A stretch of 64,000 nt of DNA from Lentzea jiangxiensis (GTDB lineage: Bacteria > Actinomycetota > Actinomycetes > Mycobacteriales > Pseudonocardiaceae). Shown here one piece after another: positions 27,473 to 35,780 of this stretch (the first letter of the stretch is position 1; the number at the start of each line of letters is the position of its first letter). Location of the stretch: positions 62,001 through 126,000 of the forward strand of contig NZ_FNIX01000020.1 of assembly GCF_900104175.1 (NCBI RefSeq), written 5' to 3'. Made by a program: the position numbers and the translations under genes. The notes beneath the pieces are model-generated. The model had not been told where the DNA came from. It worked only from the letters and a program-made list of their open reading frames with translations, and did no database searches.

Positions 27473-27503
27473 AGGCCCCCGCACTCCGGTGCGGGGGCCT
27501 TTT
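27473..27503 (+). terminator. Terminator of the bkd-like operon
   Basis: A perfect 12-bp stem AGGCCCCCGCAC/GTGCGGGGGCCT with a TCCG loop, followed by TTT. Confidence 0.93.
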
Positions 27504-27534
27504 CGCTGTTCGGCCACCCGTCCGGTGATTCAGG

Positions 27535-27565
27535 TTGACCCTCCAGCAACTGGAGGGTCCACAGT
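27535..27565 (+). promoter_or_regulatory. MerR-type promoter-operator
   Basis: -35 TTGACC (27535-27540) and a weak -10 CACAGT (27560-27565) are separated by an overlong 19-base spacer. The spacer is filled by the perfect dyad GACCCTCCAG-caa-CTGGAGGGTC (27537-27559). This is the classical MerR-family layout. The GTG start lies 7 bases after the -10, so the mRNA should be leaderless and autoregulated. Confidence 0.85.
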
Positions 27566-27571
27566 GGGTCC

Positions 27572-28492
27572 GTGACGCGCTACCAGATCGGCGAGCTCGC
27601 CAAGATGACCGGACTCACCGTCCGCACCATCAGGTTCTACTCCGACTCGGGCCTCATCCCGCCCGTGGACAGGACCACCGGCGGCTACCGCACCTACGAC
27701 GCCGACGCCGTGGCGAGGCTGAAGCTGGTCCGCACGCTCAGGGACCTGGGCGTGGACCTGCCGACCGCCGGCCGCGTCCTGGCGCGCGAGGTGTCGGTGA
27801 CCGACGTGGCGCGGGCACACGCGGATGCGATCGACGCGCAGATGAAGACGTTGCGGCTGCGCCGTGCCGTCCTGCGCGCCGTCGCCAAAGGAGGGGAGAT
27901 GGAACTGATGAACGAGTTGGCACGCATGTCGGACGAGGAGCGCCAGCGGATCCTCGACGACTTCTTCGAGGAGGTGTTCGGGCCCTACGAGCTGGACCCG
28001 CAGTTCGAGCAGCACATGCGGTCGGTGCGGATCGAGCTGCCGGACGACCCGTCGACCGAGCAGCTGGAGGCGTGGGTCGAGCTCGCGAAGCTCGTGCAGG
28101 ACCCGGACTTCCGCGCCTCGGTGAAGCGGATGTCGCAGCAGCACGAGGAGTACCGCCGCAACGGCGAGGACATGGGTCCCCGGTCGGAGAACCAGATGGA
28201 GGCGTTCACCTTCGCGATCGCCCAGGCCCGTGAGGCGATCGACGCCGGCATCGCGCCGGGGTCCGCGGCAGCCGACGAGGTCGTGGACCGGGTGAACGCG
28301 AACTGGGCGCAGGCCCTGGGCCTGCCGAACGACGAGCACCTCGTGACGAAGCTGCGCGAGTTCGCCGACTTCGCGGACCCGCGGGCCGAGCGGTACTGGG
28401 TGCTGATCGCGAAGGTCAACGGCTGGCCGGCCGTGCCGGACCACTCGCGGGAGCGGGCCTGGCTGCGCGAGGCCGGACAGCCGTTCGGATAA
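27572..28492 (+). CDS. MerR-family transcription regulator
   Basis: A 306-residue regulator. The N-terminal MerR winged helix (residues 1-70) shows YQIGELAKMTGLTVRTIRFYSDSGLIPP and GGYRTYD. A coiled-coil follows to about residue 115. The C-terminal ~190 residues form a helical effector domain without the cysteine clusters of metal sensors, somewhat like drug-binding MerR proteins such as TipA-type regulators. It most likely binds the dyad in its own promoter. Its other targets are not evident; the next gene in the same direction is a small hypothetical. Confidence 0.88.
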   Translation: MTRYQIGELAKMTGLTVRTIRFYSDSGLIPPVDRTTGGYRTYDADAVARLKLVRTLRDLGVDLPTAGRVLAREVSVTDVARAHADAIDAQMKTLRLRRAVLRAVAKGGEMELMNELARMSDEERQRILDDFFEEVFGPYELDPQFEQHMRSVRIELPDDPSTEQLEAWVELAKLVQDPDFRASVKRMSQQHEEYRRNGEDMGPRSENQMEAFTFAIAQAREAIDAGIAPGSAAADEVVDRVNANWAQALGLPNDEHLVTKLREFADFADPRAERYWVLIAKVNGWPAVPDHSRERAWLREAGQPFG

Positions 28493-28509
28493 GCCCTCCC
28501 GGGCAACGG

Positions 28510-28535
28510 GAACCAGCTGGGCGCCCAGCTCGTTC
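28510..28535 (+). repeat. 26-bp imperfect palindrome
   Basis: A perfect 16-bp palindrome AGCTGGGCGCCCAGCT (28515-28530) is extended by GAAC/GTTC arms. It lies between the MerR gene and the small hypothetical gene. It could be an operator for the downstream gene or a T-less terminator. Confidence 0.5.
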
Positions 28536-28559
28536 CTGTGGCAACGAAGGGGGAACGTG

Positions 28560-28886
28560 ATGTCTGCGTTGTTCGAGATTCTCGGGGGAGTCCTCGGCGA
28601 GGCCTTCGGGCCGGGCGGGGACGACAACTCGCGCGGGGACGGCGACGTCTTCCTCGACGGCGAGTGGCAGGAGGGTGAGCTGTTCTTCGGGCCCACCAAG
28701 ATCATCTGGGATGAGCGGATCGTCTTCAGCGACGACGAGGGCCGGGTCGAGCAGATCGTCGACCAGGACCCGCCGCACCCCAACTTCGTGGTCCTGCACT
28801 TCCGCAGGCCCGCCGACGTCGTGCTGCTCGCCGTGCACCGCCGCGAGCTCAAGCGAGTGGGCGCGGTCCTGACCCTGCCTCTCTGA
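28560..28886 (+). CDS. Small hypothetical protein
   Basis: A 108-residue acidic protein. A short glycine-rich N-terminus (ILGGVLGEAFGPGGDD) leads into a predicted beta-rich domain (LDGEWQEGELFFGPTKIIWDERIVF). No membrane helix or catalytic motif is seen. The ATG at 28560 is preferred over the GTG immediately before it because AAGGGGG lies six bases upstream. Function not recognised. Confidence 0.6.
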   Translation: MSALFEILGGVLGEAFGPGGDDNSRGDGDVFLDGEWQEGELFFGPTKIIWDERIVFSDDEGRVEQIVDQDPPHPNFVVLHFRRPADVVLLAVHRRELKRVGAVLTLPL

Positions 28887-28927
28887 TCCGCGCCGCCACA
28901 ACGCTGAACGGTGCCCGGGACACGGCC

Positions 28928-30088
28928 TCAGGCGTTGACCGGGACCGGCGGGACTTCCTTGTGCGGCGGGTTCACCGGCGCCTGCGCCTTCTGCGAGCGG
29001 CGCGCGATGATGCGGCGGCCGAGCTCGATCGCCGGGTGCTCGACCCAGCGGAACACGATGTCCGCCAGCAGCAACGACACCAGCGTCACCACGACGGCCG
29101 TGAGCGTGCCGTAGACCTGGAAGCGCGGCAGCATCGAGGCGACCATGAAGCCCGCGATGCCCTGGAACAGGTACAGCGAGTACGAGCGGTCGCCGACGAA
29201 GCGCATCGGCGCGGTCGACAGCACCCACGTGACGGGGTTGCGGTTCATGAGCGACACGATCAGCGCCGCCGTCAGCACCGCGTAGCCCAGCAGCAGCACC
29301 ACGGCGTTGCCGGTGGAGTGCCAGAGCGTCTCCATGTTCACGTGCAGCACGACGAACGCGATGATCGAGACCGGCGCGACCAGCGGGTGCGTCAACGGCT
29401 GGACGAACGCGTACAGGCGCTTGCTGTTCATGACGATCGCCAGCAGAGCGCCGACCAGCAGCACCACGTAGTGCACCGACGACGTGTAGAGCGCGCTCAT
29501 CGAGTACGCCGTGAACCAACCGCCCGTGAGCGGGATGAGGGCGATCAGCACGGCCATCGCACCCAGCGCGATGTACACGCGCCGACGGGCCGCGGCGACT
29601 CCGGCGACGACCATCAGCGCGGGCCACACGAGGTAGAACTTCTGCTCGATGCCGAGCGTCCACGAGCCGGAGAAGTAGTCATTCGGCGCGCCCGCCATGC
29701 CCGCCGGCAGGAACTCGTTCATGAACGGCAGGTAGTACTTCAGCGTCTCCGGGTAGCGGATCGTGAAGAAGTCACCGCGCAGGTAGAAGAACGCCATGAT
29801 GAAGAAGAAGATCACGAAGTACGGCGGCATGATCCGGAACACGCGCCGGATGTAGAAGTTCTTGAGCGAGATCCGGCCCTTGGTGTCCTGCTCGCGCAGC
29901 AGCAACGTGGTGATCAGGAAGCCGGAGAGCACGAAGAACAGGTAGACGCCGACCCAGCCGGACAGCCACTTCCACTCGGCGCCGCCGAAGTGGAACACCA
30001 CCACGATCACGGCCGCGAACGCCCGCAACCCGTCGAGCGCGGGGAAGCGCCGCATCTCCATGAACTCGGCATGGGTCAACGTGCGCAC
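28928..30088 (-). CDS. Acyltransferase-3 family membrane protein
   Basis: A 386-residue integral membrane acyltransferase with about ten helices. The family hallmark His lies near the N-terminus in LDGLRAFAAVIVVVFHFGG, and the GVYLFFVLSGFLITTLL and FYIRRVFRIMPPYF segments follow. Such enzymes O-acylate sugars, cell-wall polymers or secondary metabolites at the membrane. The GTG start has a perfect GGAGG six bases upstream. The C-terminal tail is Pro/Lys-rich and cytoplasmic. There are no functionally linked neighbours, so the acceptor is unknown. Confidence 0.92.
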   Translation of the reverse strand: MRTLTHAEFMEMRRFPALDGLRAFAAVIVVVFHFGGAEWKWLSGWVGVYLFFVLSGFLITTLLLREQDTKGRISLKNFYIRRVFRIMPPYFVIFFFIMAFFYLRGDFFTIRYPETLKYYLPFMNEFLPAGMAGAPNDYFSGSWTLGIEQKFYLVWPALMVVAGVAAARRRVYIALGAMAVLIALIPLTGGWFTAYSMSALYTSSVHYVVLLVGALLAIVMNSKRLYAFVQPLTHPLVAPVSIIAFVVLHVNMETLWHSTGNAVVLLLGYAVLTAALIVSLMNRNPVTWVLSTAPMRFVGDRSYSLYLFQGIAGFMVASMLPRFQVYGTLTAVVVTLVSLLLADIVFRWVEHPAIELGRRIIARRSQKAQAPVNPPHKEVPPVPVNA

Positions 30089-30298
30089 GGCGTTCCTCCA
30101 GGTGGGGTCGCCCAGACCGCGGGGCGCCCGGCACATTACCAAACGCCGCAGATCGCGGGCCGGGGCGCACGTCCCGGCCGGCGGGGCGGCTCACCTGATC
30201 TTGCGCCGGGGGCTGATCCGGCTGTCCTGGGTGAGAAGCTCGACCGGCTCGGCCCTTGACGGCCTGCACCCGGCCTGGCTTGGGCAGCCCACCATGTC

Positions 30299-30361
30299 GG
30301 TGGCCAGTTCGGATTCCCCGCTGGCGGCCACTTGGCGGAAGTCATCTGGCCGCGGGTGTCA
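30299..30361 (+). repeat. Possible IS-end remnant, left copy
   Basis: In the 319-base gene-free interval 30089-30407, this stretch carries repeated TGGCCGCC-type iterons and ends CTGGCCGCGGGTGTCA (30346-30361). Multiple internal repeats of this kind are typical of IS21-family termini. A related block occurs at 30901-30974. No transposase is present. Nothing else was recognised in the interval. Confidence 0.35.
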
Positions 30362-30407
30362 GTGCGGTGCGTGACGGCAACCGGAGCATGTGGGGTTCCG
30401 GCGCTCT

Positions 30408-30827
30408 TCAGTCCCAGTAGTTGAAGAGCGCTTCGCCGAGGGTGCCGGGCCGCCAGTACCTGATGTCGTTTGACGAGATGTGGGGCCACGCCGTGGCGTC
30501 GAACGGGCCGTTCAGCTCGGACGGGGTGAGCACTCGGGATTTCGGCAGCAGCGTGGCCAGTACAGCCATCAGCTCAGGGGCGTCGACAAACGTCAGCGGG
30601 CCCGACTCCACCGCGCCGTCGACGAAATCGATGGTCCGGGGCTCTGCGAGGGCCAGCACCGCTGAGTCGCGCGTGCAGGCGACAGCGACCGTGCGCTCGC
30701 GGTAGGCGATAAGCCCCTGGTGGAAGTTGGGTGTCACATGGCCGGCGAGGCGGAACTCGATCACATTGCCGCCGGTGCGACGAGCAGCTGCACAACAGGC
30801 GTGCCGGAAGTCGCGGACGTCCGTCAT
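30408..30827 (-). CDS. Hypothetical protein between IS-end-like repeats
   Basis: A 139-residue soluble protein. The first ~95 residues look like an alternating beta structure (NVIEFRLAGHVTPNFHQGLIAY, ERTVAVACTRDSAVLAL). The C-terminal part is rich in Pro and Trp (WPHISSNDIRYWRP). A TATCTT box lies a few bases before the ATG, so a leaderless mRNA is possible. No family is recognised. The gene sits between two repeat blocks resembling IS ends, which hints at acquisition by transfer. Confidence 0.55.
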   Translation of the reverse strand: MTDVRDFRHACCAAARRTGGNVIEFRLAGHVTPNFHQGLIAYRERTVAVACTRDSAVLALAEPRTIDFVDGAVESGPLTFVDAPELMAVLATLLPKSRVLTPSELNGPFDATAWPHISSNDIRYWRPGTLGEALFNYWD

Positions 30828-30900
30828 CCGGTGAAGATACCCGCCGATGGTCCTCGGGGCCCGGATGCGGCGACTCAGCCGGAACCGTCACTGTTCGTGC

Positions 30901-30974
30901 AAATGGCCGCCAGCGGTGAGCGAAGCCTGCTGCGGCAACTGGCCGCCCAAGTGGATTTCTGCTGGCCGCTGTCA
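30901..30974 (+). repeat. Possible IS-end remnant, right copy
   Basis: In the 309-base interval 30828-31136, TGGCCGCCAGCGG (30904-30916), ACTGGCCGCC (30938-30947) and CTGGCCGCTGTCA (30962-30974) recur in the style of the block at 30299-30361. Both blocks end in CTGGCCGC...TGTCA in the same orientation. Nothing else was recognised in the interval. Confidence 0.35.
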
Positions 30975-31136
30975 TCCGCACCCGAGGCATCACCCCGACA
31001 CGAAGCCGATCGTGGTGTGCCGGGGTAACGCCCTTCGTGCTGTCCGCAGTTCGTTGGCCGTTGGCGCGGCTCGCGGTGGACGGGGTCTGCAAGCCTCGCA
31101 GGACCCCGCCCCTCAGACGGCCCAGAAGTGCTCAAC

Positions 31137-32351
31137 TCACCTGATCTGCAAGCCGGAGATCGCGCGCGACACGACGAGCCGCTGGATCTCCGAGGTCCCC
31201 TCGAAGATGGTGAAGATCTTGGCGTCGCGGTGCATCCGCTCCACCGGGTGCTCCCGCGTGTACCCGGCGCCACCGAGGATGTGGATCGCCCGCTCGGTCG
31301 CCCACACCGACACCTCGGACGCCTTGAGCTTCGACATCGAGCCCTCGCCCGCGGTGAACGGCACGTTGTTGCGCCCCATCCACGCCGCACGCCACACCAG
31401 CAGGCGGGACGCGTCGATCTCCATCTTCATGTTCGCGAGGTCGAAGGCGATCGACTGGTTCTCGATGATCTTGCGGCCGAACGCCTCGCGGTCCTTGGCG
31501 TAGTCGAGCGCGTAGTCGTAGGCGGCACGGGCGACGCCGACGGCCATGGCGCCGACGGTCGGGCGGGTCGTCTCGAACGTCGCCATCGCGGCCTGGCCGC
31601 CGGCGCGCTGGCCCTCGCGGGCGCGGGCGAGCCTGGCCTCCAGGCGTTCGCGGCCGCCGAGGACGCAACGGCCGGGGACGCGCACGTCGTCGAAGAAGAC
31701 GTCGGCCGTGTGCGAGGCGCGCATGCCGTGCTTCTTGATCTTGCCCGGGGACGACACGCCGGGTGTGCCGGGCGGGACGATGAAGCCCGCCTGACCGCGG
31801 GCGCCCAGGGCGGGGTCGACGACGGCGGTGACGACGTGCACGTTCGCGATGCCGCCGTTGGTGGCCCACGCCTTCTGGCCGTTGATGACCCACTCGTCGG
31901 TGGCCTCGTCGTACCGGGCGCGCGTGCGGTAGCCGGCGACGTCGGAGCCCGCCTGCGGTTCGGAGGCGCAGAACGCCGCGAGCTTCGGGTCGGACTCGTC
32001 GCCGAAGCACTCCGGCACCCACTCGGCGAGCTGCTCGGGTTCGCCGCCCGCGAAGATGCCCGCGACGGCGAGGCCGGTACCCATCAGCGACAGCGCGATG
32101 CCGGCGTCACCCCAGAACAGCTCCTCGGTGGCGATCGGCAGGGACAGGCCGATCGGGTCGGCGAACCAGGTCGCGAGGGCCTCGAAGCCGTAGAGGCCGA
32201 TCTTCGCGGCCTCCTGGATCACGGGCCACGGCGTCTCCTCGCGCTCGTCCCACTCGGAGGCCGCCGGCCTGATCACGTCACGAGCGAAGCCGTGCACCCA
32301 GTCGCGCAGGTCGGTCTGGTCTTCGTTCAGCTCGAGCGAGAAGCCACCCAC
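31137..32351 (-). CDS. Acyl-CoA dehydrogenase
   Basis: A 404-residue flavoenzyme that oxidises acyl-CoA to trans-2-enoyl-CoA. FAD/substrate motifs CASEPQAGSDVAGYRT and WATNGG are present. The C-terminal bundle includes the ILGGAGYTREHPVERMHRD segment and the IFEGTSEIQRLVVSR signature. The catalytic Glu is plausibly that of FEGT. The GTG start follows GGGAG by seven bases. It lies 24 bases after the SCP2 gene and shares its TetR-controlled promoter, so its substrate may be a sterol or branched acyl-CoA handled by SCP2; this is inference. Confidence 0.93.
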   Translation of the reverse strand: MGGFSLELNEDQTDLRDWVHGFARDVIRPAASEWDEREETPWPVIQEAAKIGLYGFEALATWFADPIGLSLPIATEELFWGDAGIALSLMGTGLAVAGIFAGGEPEQLAEWVPECFGDESDPKLAAFCASEPQAGSDVAGYRTRARYDEATDEWVINGQKAWATNGGIANVHVVTAVVDPALGARGQAGFIVPPGTPGVSSPGKIKKHGMRASHTADVFFDDVRVPGRCVLGGRERLEARLARAREGQRAGGQAAMATFETTRPTVGAMAVGVARAAYDYALDYAKDREAFGRKIIENQSIAFDLANMKMEIDASRLLVWRAAWMGRNNVPFTAGEGSMSKLKASEVSVWATERAIHILGGAGYTREHPVERMHRDAKIFTIFEGTSEIQRLVVSRAISGLQIR

Positions 32352-32375
32352 TGAGTCACTCCCAAGAGAATTCGG

Positions 32376-33005
32376 TCAGGCCTTCGGGATGTTGAACAGG
32401 CTCATGAACCCGGCCGCGAACCCCAGGTCGCCCTTCACCTTCAGCTTGCCCGTCATGAACAGCACGGGGGCGGAGGCGTTGCCGGTCGCGAGCTTGAGGA
32501 AGTCGGCGGGCGTCAGCGTGACGATGGCGCGGGCCTCGCGCGTCACGCCCTTGTTGATGGTGCACTCGGCGTTCTCGATGATCGCCTCGTAGACGTCTTC
32601 GAGCACGTGGAAGTGCACGACGGCCTTCGTCGCGCCGGCCCGGTCCGCGCGGAAGTGGACCTCCATGCGGCGGAAGACCTCGTCCAGCACGCGCACCCGC
32701 AGGGCGTCGTCGGCCACGACGGCCTCGATCTGGTCCTTCGAGGCGCGCGAGATGATGCGGGCGAAGTTGGACGGGTCCATCTTCGACAGGTCGAGGTCGG
32801 CGCCACCGTCGGCGAGGGCGCCGAGTGCCTTCAGCAACGCCGCGAAGTCGTCCTTGCCCAGCTTCTTCGGGTCGATGCCGCGCGCGATGACGTCGATGTC
32901 GACGCCCTTGAGGGCGGGGTCGTCCGGCGAGACCTGCTGCAACGTGCTGATCAGCTCGGCAGGGCTGAGCTTGGCGATCGCCTCGGTGGTGAGGTCGAGC
33001 GTCAT
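32376..33005 (-). CDS. SCP2 sterol-binding-domain protein
   Basis: A 209-residue protein. The C-terminal half (about 110-209) is an SCP2-type lipid-binding fold: VHFHVLEDVYEAIIENAECTIN, then ARAIVTLTPADFLKLATGN and LFMTGKLKVKGDLGFA. The N-terminal half is helical. Such proteins carry acyl-CoAs or sterols in a hydrophobic tunnel. The ATG has a perfect AGGAGG seven bases upstream. It is the first gene of a two-gene unit, divergent from the TetR gene, with paired operators between them. Confidence 0.88.
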   Translation of the reverse strand: MTLDLTTEAIAKLSPAELISTLQQVSPDDPALKGVDIDVIARGIDPKKLGKDDFAALLKALGALADGGADLDLSKMDPSNFARIISRASKDQIEAVVADDALRVRVLDEVFRRMEVHFRADRAGATKAVVHFHVLEDVYEAIIENAECTINKGVTREARAIVTLTPADFLKLATGNASAPVLFMTGKLKVKGDLGFAAGFMSLFNIPKA

Positions 33006-33024
33006 GGGGACACCTCCTGGTACC

Positions 33025-33052
33025 TACTCGCGAGTAAGACTACTGGCGAGTA
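33025..33052. promoter_or_regulatory. Paired TetR operators (SCP2/tetR divergent region)
   Basis: Two dyads, TACTCGCGAGTA (33025-33036, a perfect palindrome) and TACTGGCGAGTA (33041-33052), start 16 bp apart and so lie on the same DNA face about 1.5 turns apart. They cover the likely -35 region of tetR (its GATAAT -10 is at 33074-33079) and lie just upstream of the SCP2 Shine-Dalgarno. The identical 16-bp arrangement recurs at 35738-35765. Confidence 0.85.
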
Positions 33053-33105
33053 GATAGGGCGGCAAGCAGATCCGATAATCTTGTTGCTCCGGACGAGGGG
33101 TAGTG

Positions 33106-33741
33106 ATGCGCACAGAAGGTCGAGCCAAGCGCTTGCCGCGCGCGGTGCGTGAGCGGCAGATCATGGACGCCGCCGTCGACGTGTTCTCGCGGCTCGGCTT
33201 CCACTCCGCCTCGATGGACGAGATCTCCGAGGTCGCGGGCATCTCCAAGCCGATGCTCTACGCCTACCTCGGGTCGAAGGAAGAGCTGTTCGCGACCTGC
33301 ATCCGGCGTGAGGCGACGCGGATGATGGAGGCCATCGCGTCGGGTGTCGAGCCCGACCAGGAACCCGACGTGCAACTGTGGAGCGGCCTGCGCGCGTTCT
33401 TCGGGTTCGTCGGGGAGAACCGGGCGAGCTGGCAGGTGCTGCACCGGCAGGCGTCCACGCAGGGCGGTCCGTTCGCGATCGAGCTCACGGACATGCGCGG
33501 CCGCGCGGTGTCACTGGTCGCGGCGCTGCTCACCCAGTCCACGAAGGCCCCGGCGACCAAGCTCGAGGCCGAGTCGCTGGCCGCCGCGCTGGTCGGGGCG
33601 GGCGAGTCGCTCGCGGACTGGTGGCTCGACCACCCGGAGGAGCCCGCGGGCGTCGTCGCCGCCCGCCTCATGAACCTCGTGTGGATGGGCTTCGGCGACC
33701 TCGTCGACGGCAACGTGTGGCATCCGCCGTCACGTCGCTGA
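33106..33741 (+). CDS. TetR-family regulator of the fatty-acid/CoA cluster
   Basis: A 211-residue TetR protein. The DNA-binding domain occupies residues 12-60 (VFSRLGFHSASMDEISEVAGISKPMLYAYLGSK). The rest is a helical ligand domain of normal size. ATG 33106 has GAGGGG five bases upstream. It diverges from the SCP2-acyl-CoA dehydrogenase operon and converges (12-base overlap) with the dehydratase gene. The matched operators in its own promoter and before fabG4/fadA2, with looser copies at fadE5, make it the likely repressor of all four units, probably induced by an acyl-CoA. Confidence 0.88.
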   Translation: MRTEGRAKRLPRAVRERQIMDAAVDVFSRLGFHSASMDEISEVAGISKPMLYAYLGSKEELFATCIRREATRMMEAIASGVEPDQEPDVQLWSGLRAFFGFVGENRASWQVLHRQASTQGGPFAIELTDMRGRAVSLVAALLTQSTKAPATKLEAESLAAALVGAGESLADWWLDHPEEPAGVVAARLMNLVWMGFGDLVDGNVWHPPSRR

Positions 33742-34491
33742 ACCGAGCAGGTGGGGTCCTTTGCCCCAGACGGCGAACTCCCAGCCGTCGGCGTCCTCGT
33801 GCGCGGAGAACTCGACGCGACCGGGGATGAGCAGCGGCTTCTTGAACCGGACGTCGACCGTCACGGACTCGGGCAGCCGCCCTTCCAGCGCGGCCAGACA
33901 CCGGGCCTTCGTCCACATGCCGTGCGCGATGGCGCGCGGGAAGCCGAACAGCTTGGCGCTCACCGGGTGCAGGTGGATCGGGTTGCGGTCGCCGGACACC
34001 GCGCCGTAGCGCCGTCCGATGTCCGCGGGCACCCGCCAGACCGCCGAGCCGGCCGGTCGTCGCGGTTCTCCGCCAGAGCCCGCCGGGCCCCCGGTGCGCC
34101 GCAGGTAGGTCGACACCCCGGCCCAGACACCGGAAACCGACGTCACGACGTCGACCTGCGTGCCCTGCGGGTGCGGCCGCAGATCGCGCGCCGACACCGT
34201 GATCTCCAGCGGCTCGTCCAGCGCCAGCGGGCGTGACTGCGTGATCCGGTTCGCGACGTGCACGAGGCCCGGCAGCGGGAACGGGAACCCGGCGCCGGAC
34301 ATCAGCCTCATCTGCAACGGGAAGCCGAGCACGTGCGGGTACGTCAGCGGCAGCGCGTCGCGCAGGCCGAAGCCGCACACCGCGTTGTAGGCCGCCAGGT
34401 GCTCCAGCGACACGTCGACCGAGGCCGAAACGGGTTGGGCGGTCAGGGATTCCCCGCGGCGGAACGACGTGAGGGCCGCGCGCAGCAACAT
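33730..34491 (-). CDS. htdX: MaoC-like (R)-3-hydroxyacyl dehydratase, HtdX type
   Basis: A 253-residue double hot-dog dehydratase. The hydratase-2 catalytic motif GAVSGDRNPIHLHP (Asp and His) is intact near residue 165. The N-terminal half contains FGLRDALPLTYPHVLGFPLQ. It interconverts (R)-3-hydroxyacyl-CoA/ACP and trans-2-enoyl thioesters. The M. tuberculosis homologue HtdX (Rv0241c) is also next to FabG4. The ATG overlaps the fabG4 stop (TGATG). The 3' end overlaps the convergent tetR gene by 12 bases. Confidence 0.88.
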   Translation of the reverse strand: MLLRAALTSFRRGESLTAQPVSASVDVSLEHLAAYNAVCGFGLRDALPLTYPHVLGFPLQMRLMSGAGFPFPLPGLVHVANRITQSRPLALDEPLEITVSARDLRPHPQGTQVDVVTSVSGVWAGVSTYLRRTGGPAGSGGEPRRPAGSAVWRVPADIGRRYGAVSGDRNPIHLHPVSAKLFGFPRAIAHGMWTKARCLAALEGRLPESVTVDVRFKKPLLIPGRVEFSAHEDADGWEFAVWGKGPHLLGSAT

Positions 34492-35726
34492 CAGGCCCCC
34501 AGCAGCATCTGGCCGCACACGCGCACGACGTTGCCGTTCACGCCACCGGATCCCGGCGAGGCGAACCACGCCACGGTCTCGGCGACGTCCACCGGCAGGC
34601 CGCCCTGCGACAGGCTGTTCATCCGCCTGCCGACCTCGCGGGTCGCGAACGGCACGGCCGCGGTCATCTTCGTCTCGATGAAGCCGGGCGCGACGGCGTT
34701 GATCGTGGCGCCGCGGGAGGCGAGAACGGGCGCGAGCGTCTGGACCATGCCGATGACGCCGGCCTTCGACGTGGCGTAGTTGGTCTGGCCGACGTTGCCC
34801 GCGATGCCGGCGATCGACGACACCCCGACGATCCGCCCGCCGGGTCGCAGCACGCCGCCGTGCAGCAGCGCGTCGTTGACCCGCTCCTGGCAGGCGAGGT
34901 TGACCTCCAGCACCGCGTCCCACCTGTCGGCGTCCATGCGCGCGAGCGTCTTGTCGCGCGTGATGCCCGCGTTGTGCACGACGACGTCCACGCCGCCGTG
35001 CCGTTCGAGCAGGTAGGAGGTCAGCTTCGCCGGGTCGCCGGTGATGTCGAGCTGCAACGCCGACCCGCCGATGGCGTTCGCGACCTTCGACAGGTCCTCC
35101 CCCGCCGCGGGCACGTCGAGGCAGACCACGTGGGCGCCGTCGCGGGCGAGGGTGGCGGCGATCGCCTCACCGATGCCGCGCGAAGCGCCCGTGACCAGCG
35201 CGACCTTGCCCTGCAGGGTGCCGGTCGGCGAGGTGCCGGACACGTGGATGACCTGCCCGGACACGTACGCGGACCGTCCGGACAGCAGGAACCGCAGCGT
35301 CGACTCCACACCTTCCTCGGCGCCGTCGTGCACGTGGACGAGGTTCGCCGTGCCGCCCTTGCGCAGCTCCTTGCCGACCGAACGCACGAACCCTTCGAGG
35401 GCCCGCTGCGCCACGGAGTCCGGCGACCGCCCGATGACGACCACGCGTCCGCACGACCCGAGCTGCGTGATCACCGGGTGGAAGAAGTCGTGCAGCCGGC
35501 GCAGGTCGGCGACCGTGCTGATCTCGGACGCGTCGAACACGAGCGCGCCGTAGGGGGCGGACCCCGTTTCCAGCTGCTTCAGGAAGGGCAACCGGCTCGC
35601 GCCGCCGACGAGCACCGGCGTGGCCAGTGCGGCGTCCCGGCGGAGGGGGTGCGGGTTCGGCAGGCCGAGCCTGCGGACGAGCTGGCGGCCCAGCCCTGAC
35701 GTCGCGAACTTCTGGTACCTGTCCAC
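34491..35726 (-). CDS. fabG4: High-molecular-weight 3-oxoacyl reductase, FabG4 type
   Basis: A 411-residue two-domain SDR. The N-terminal ~190 residues form a flavodoxin-like, cofactor-less domain. The C-terminal SDR has the NAD(H)-binding TGASRGIGEAIA and the catalytic Ser and YATSK of VSSIAG...YATSKAG. It reduces 3-oxoacyl-CoA and corresponds to M. tuberculosis FabG4 (Rv0242c). GTG 35726 is preferred because TAGGTT at 35739-35734 lies 8 bases upstream (leaderless). A TTG three codons earlier is possible. It is co-transcribed with htdX and divergent from fadA2. Confidence 0.9.
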   Translation of the reverse strand: MDRYQKFATSGLGRQLVRRLGLPNPHPLRRDAALATPVLVGGASRLPFLKQLETGSAPYGALVFDASEISTVADLRRLHDFFHPVITQLGSCGRVVVIGRSPDSVAQRALEGFVRSVGKELRKGGTANLVHVHDGAEEGVESTLRFLLSGRSAYVSGQVIHVSGTSPTGTLQGKVALVTGASRGIGEAIAATLARDGAHVVCLDVPAAGEDLSKVANAIGGSALQLDITGDPAKLTSYLLERHGGVDVVVHNAGITRDKTLARMDADRWDAVLEVNLACQERVNDALLHGGVLRPGGRIVGVSSIAGIAGNVGQTNYATSKAGVIGMVQTLAPVLASRGATINAVAPGFIETKMTAAVPFATREVGRRMNSLSQGGLPVDVAETVAWFASPGSGGVNGNVVRVCGQMLLGA

Positions 35727-35737
35727 GCGCAACAACC

Positions 35738-35765
35738 TACTCGCTAGTAAGTCTACTTGCTAGTA
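35738..35765. promoter_or_regulatory. Paired TetR operators (fabG4/fadA2 divergent promoters)
   Basis: TACTCGCTAGTA (35738-35749) and TACTTGCTAGTA (35754-35765) start 16 bp apart, exactly as at 33025-33052. They sit between two opposed leaderless promoters: TAGGTT for fabG4 on the minus strand and TAGTAT (35768-35773) for fadA2. Repressor binding would block both. Confidence 0.87.
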
Positions 35766-35780
35766 GGTAGTATGCCGGGC

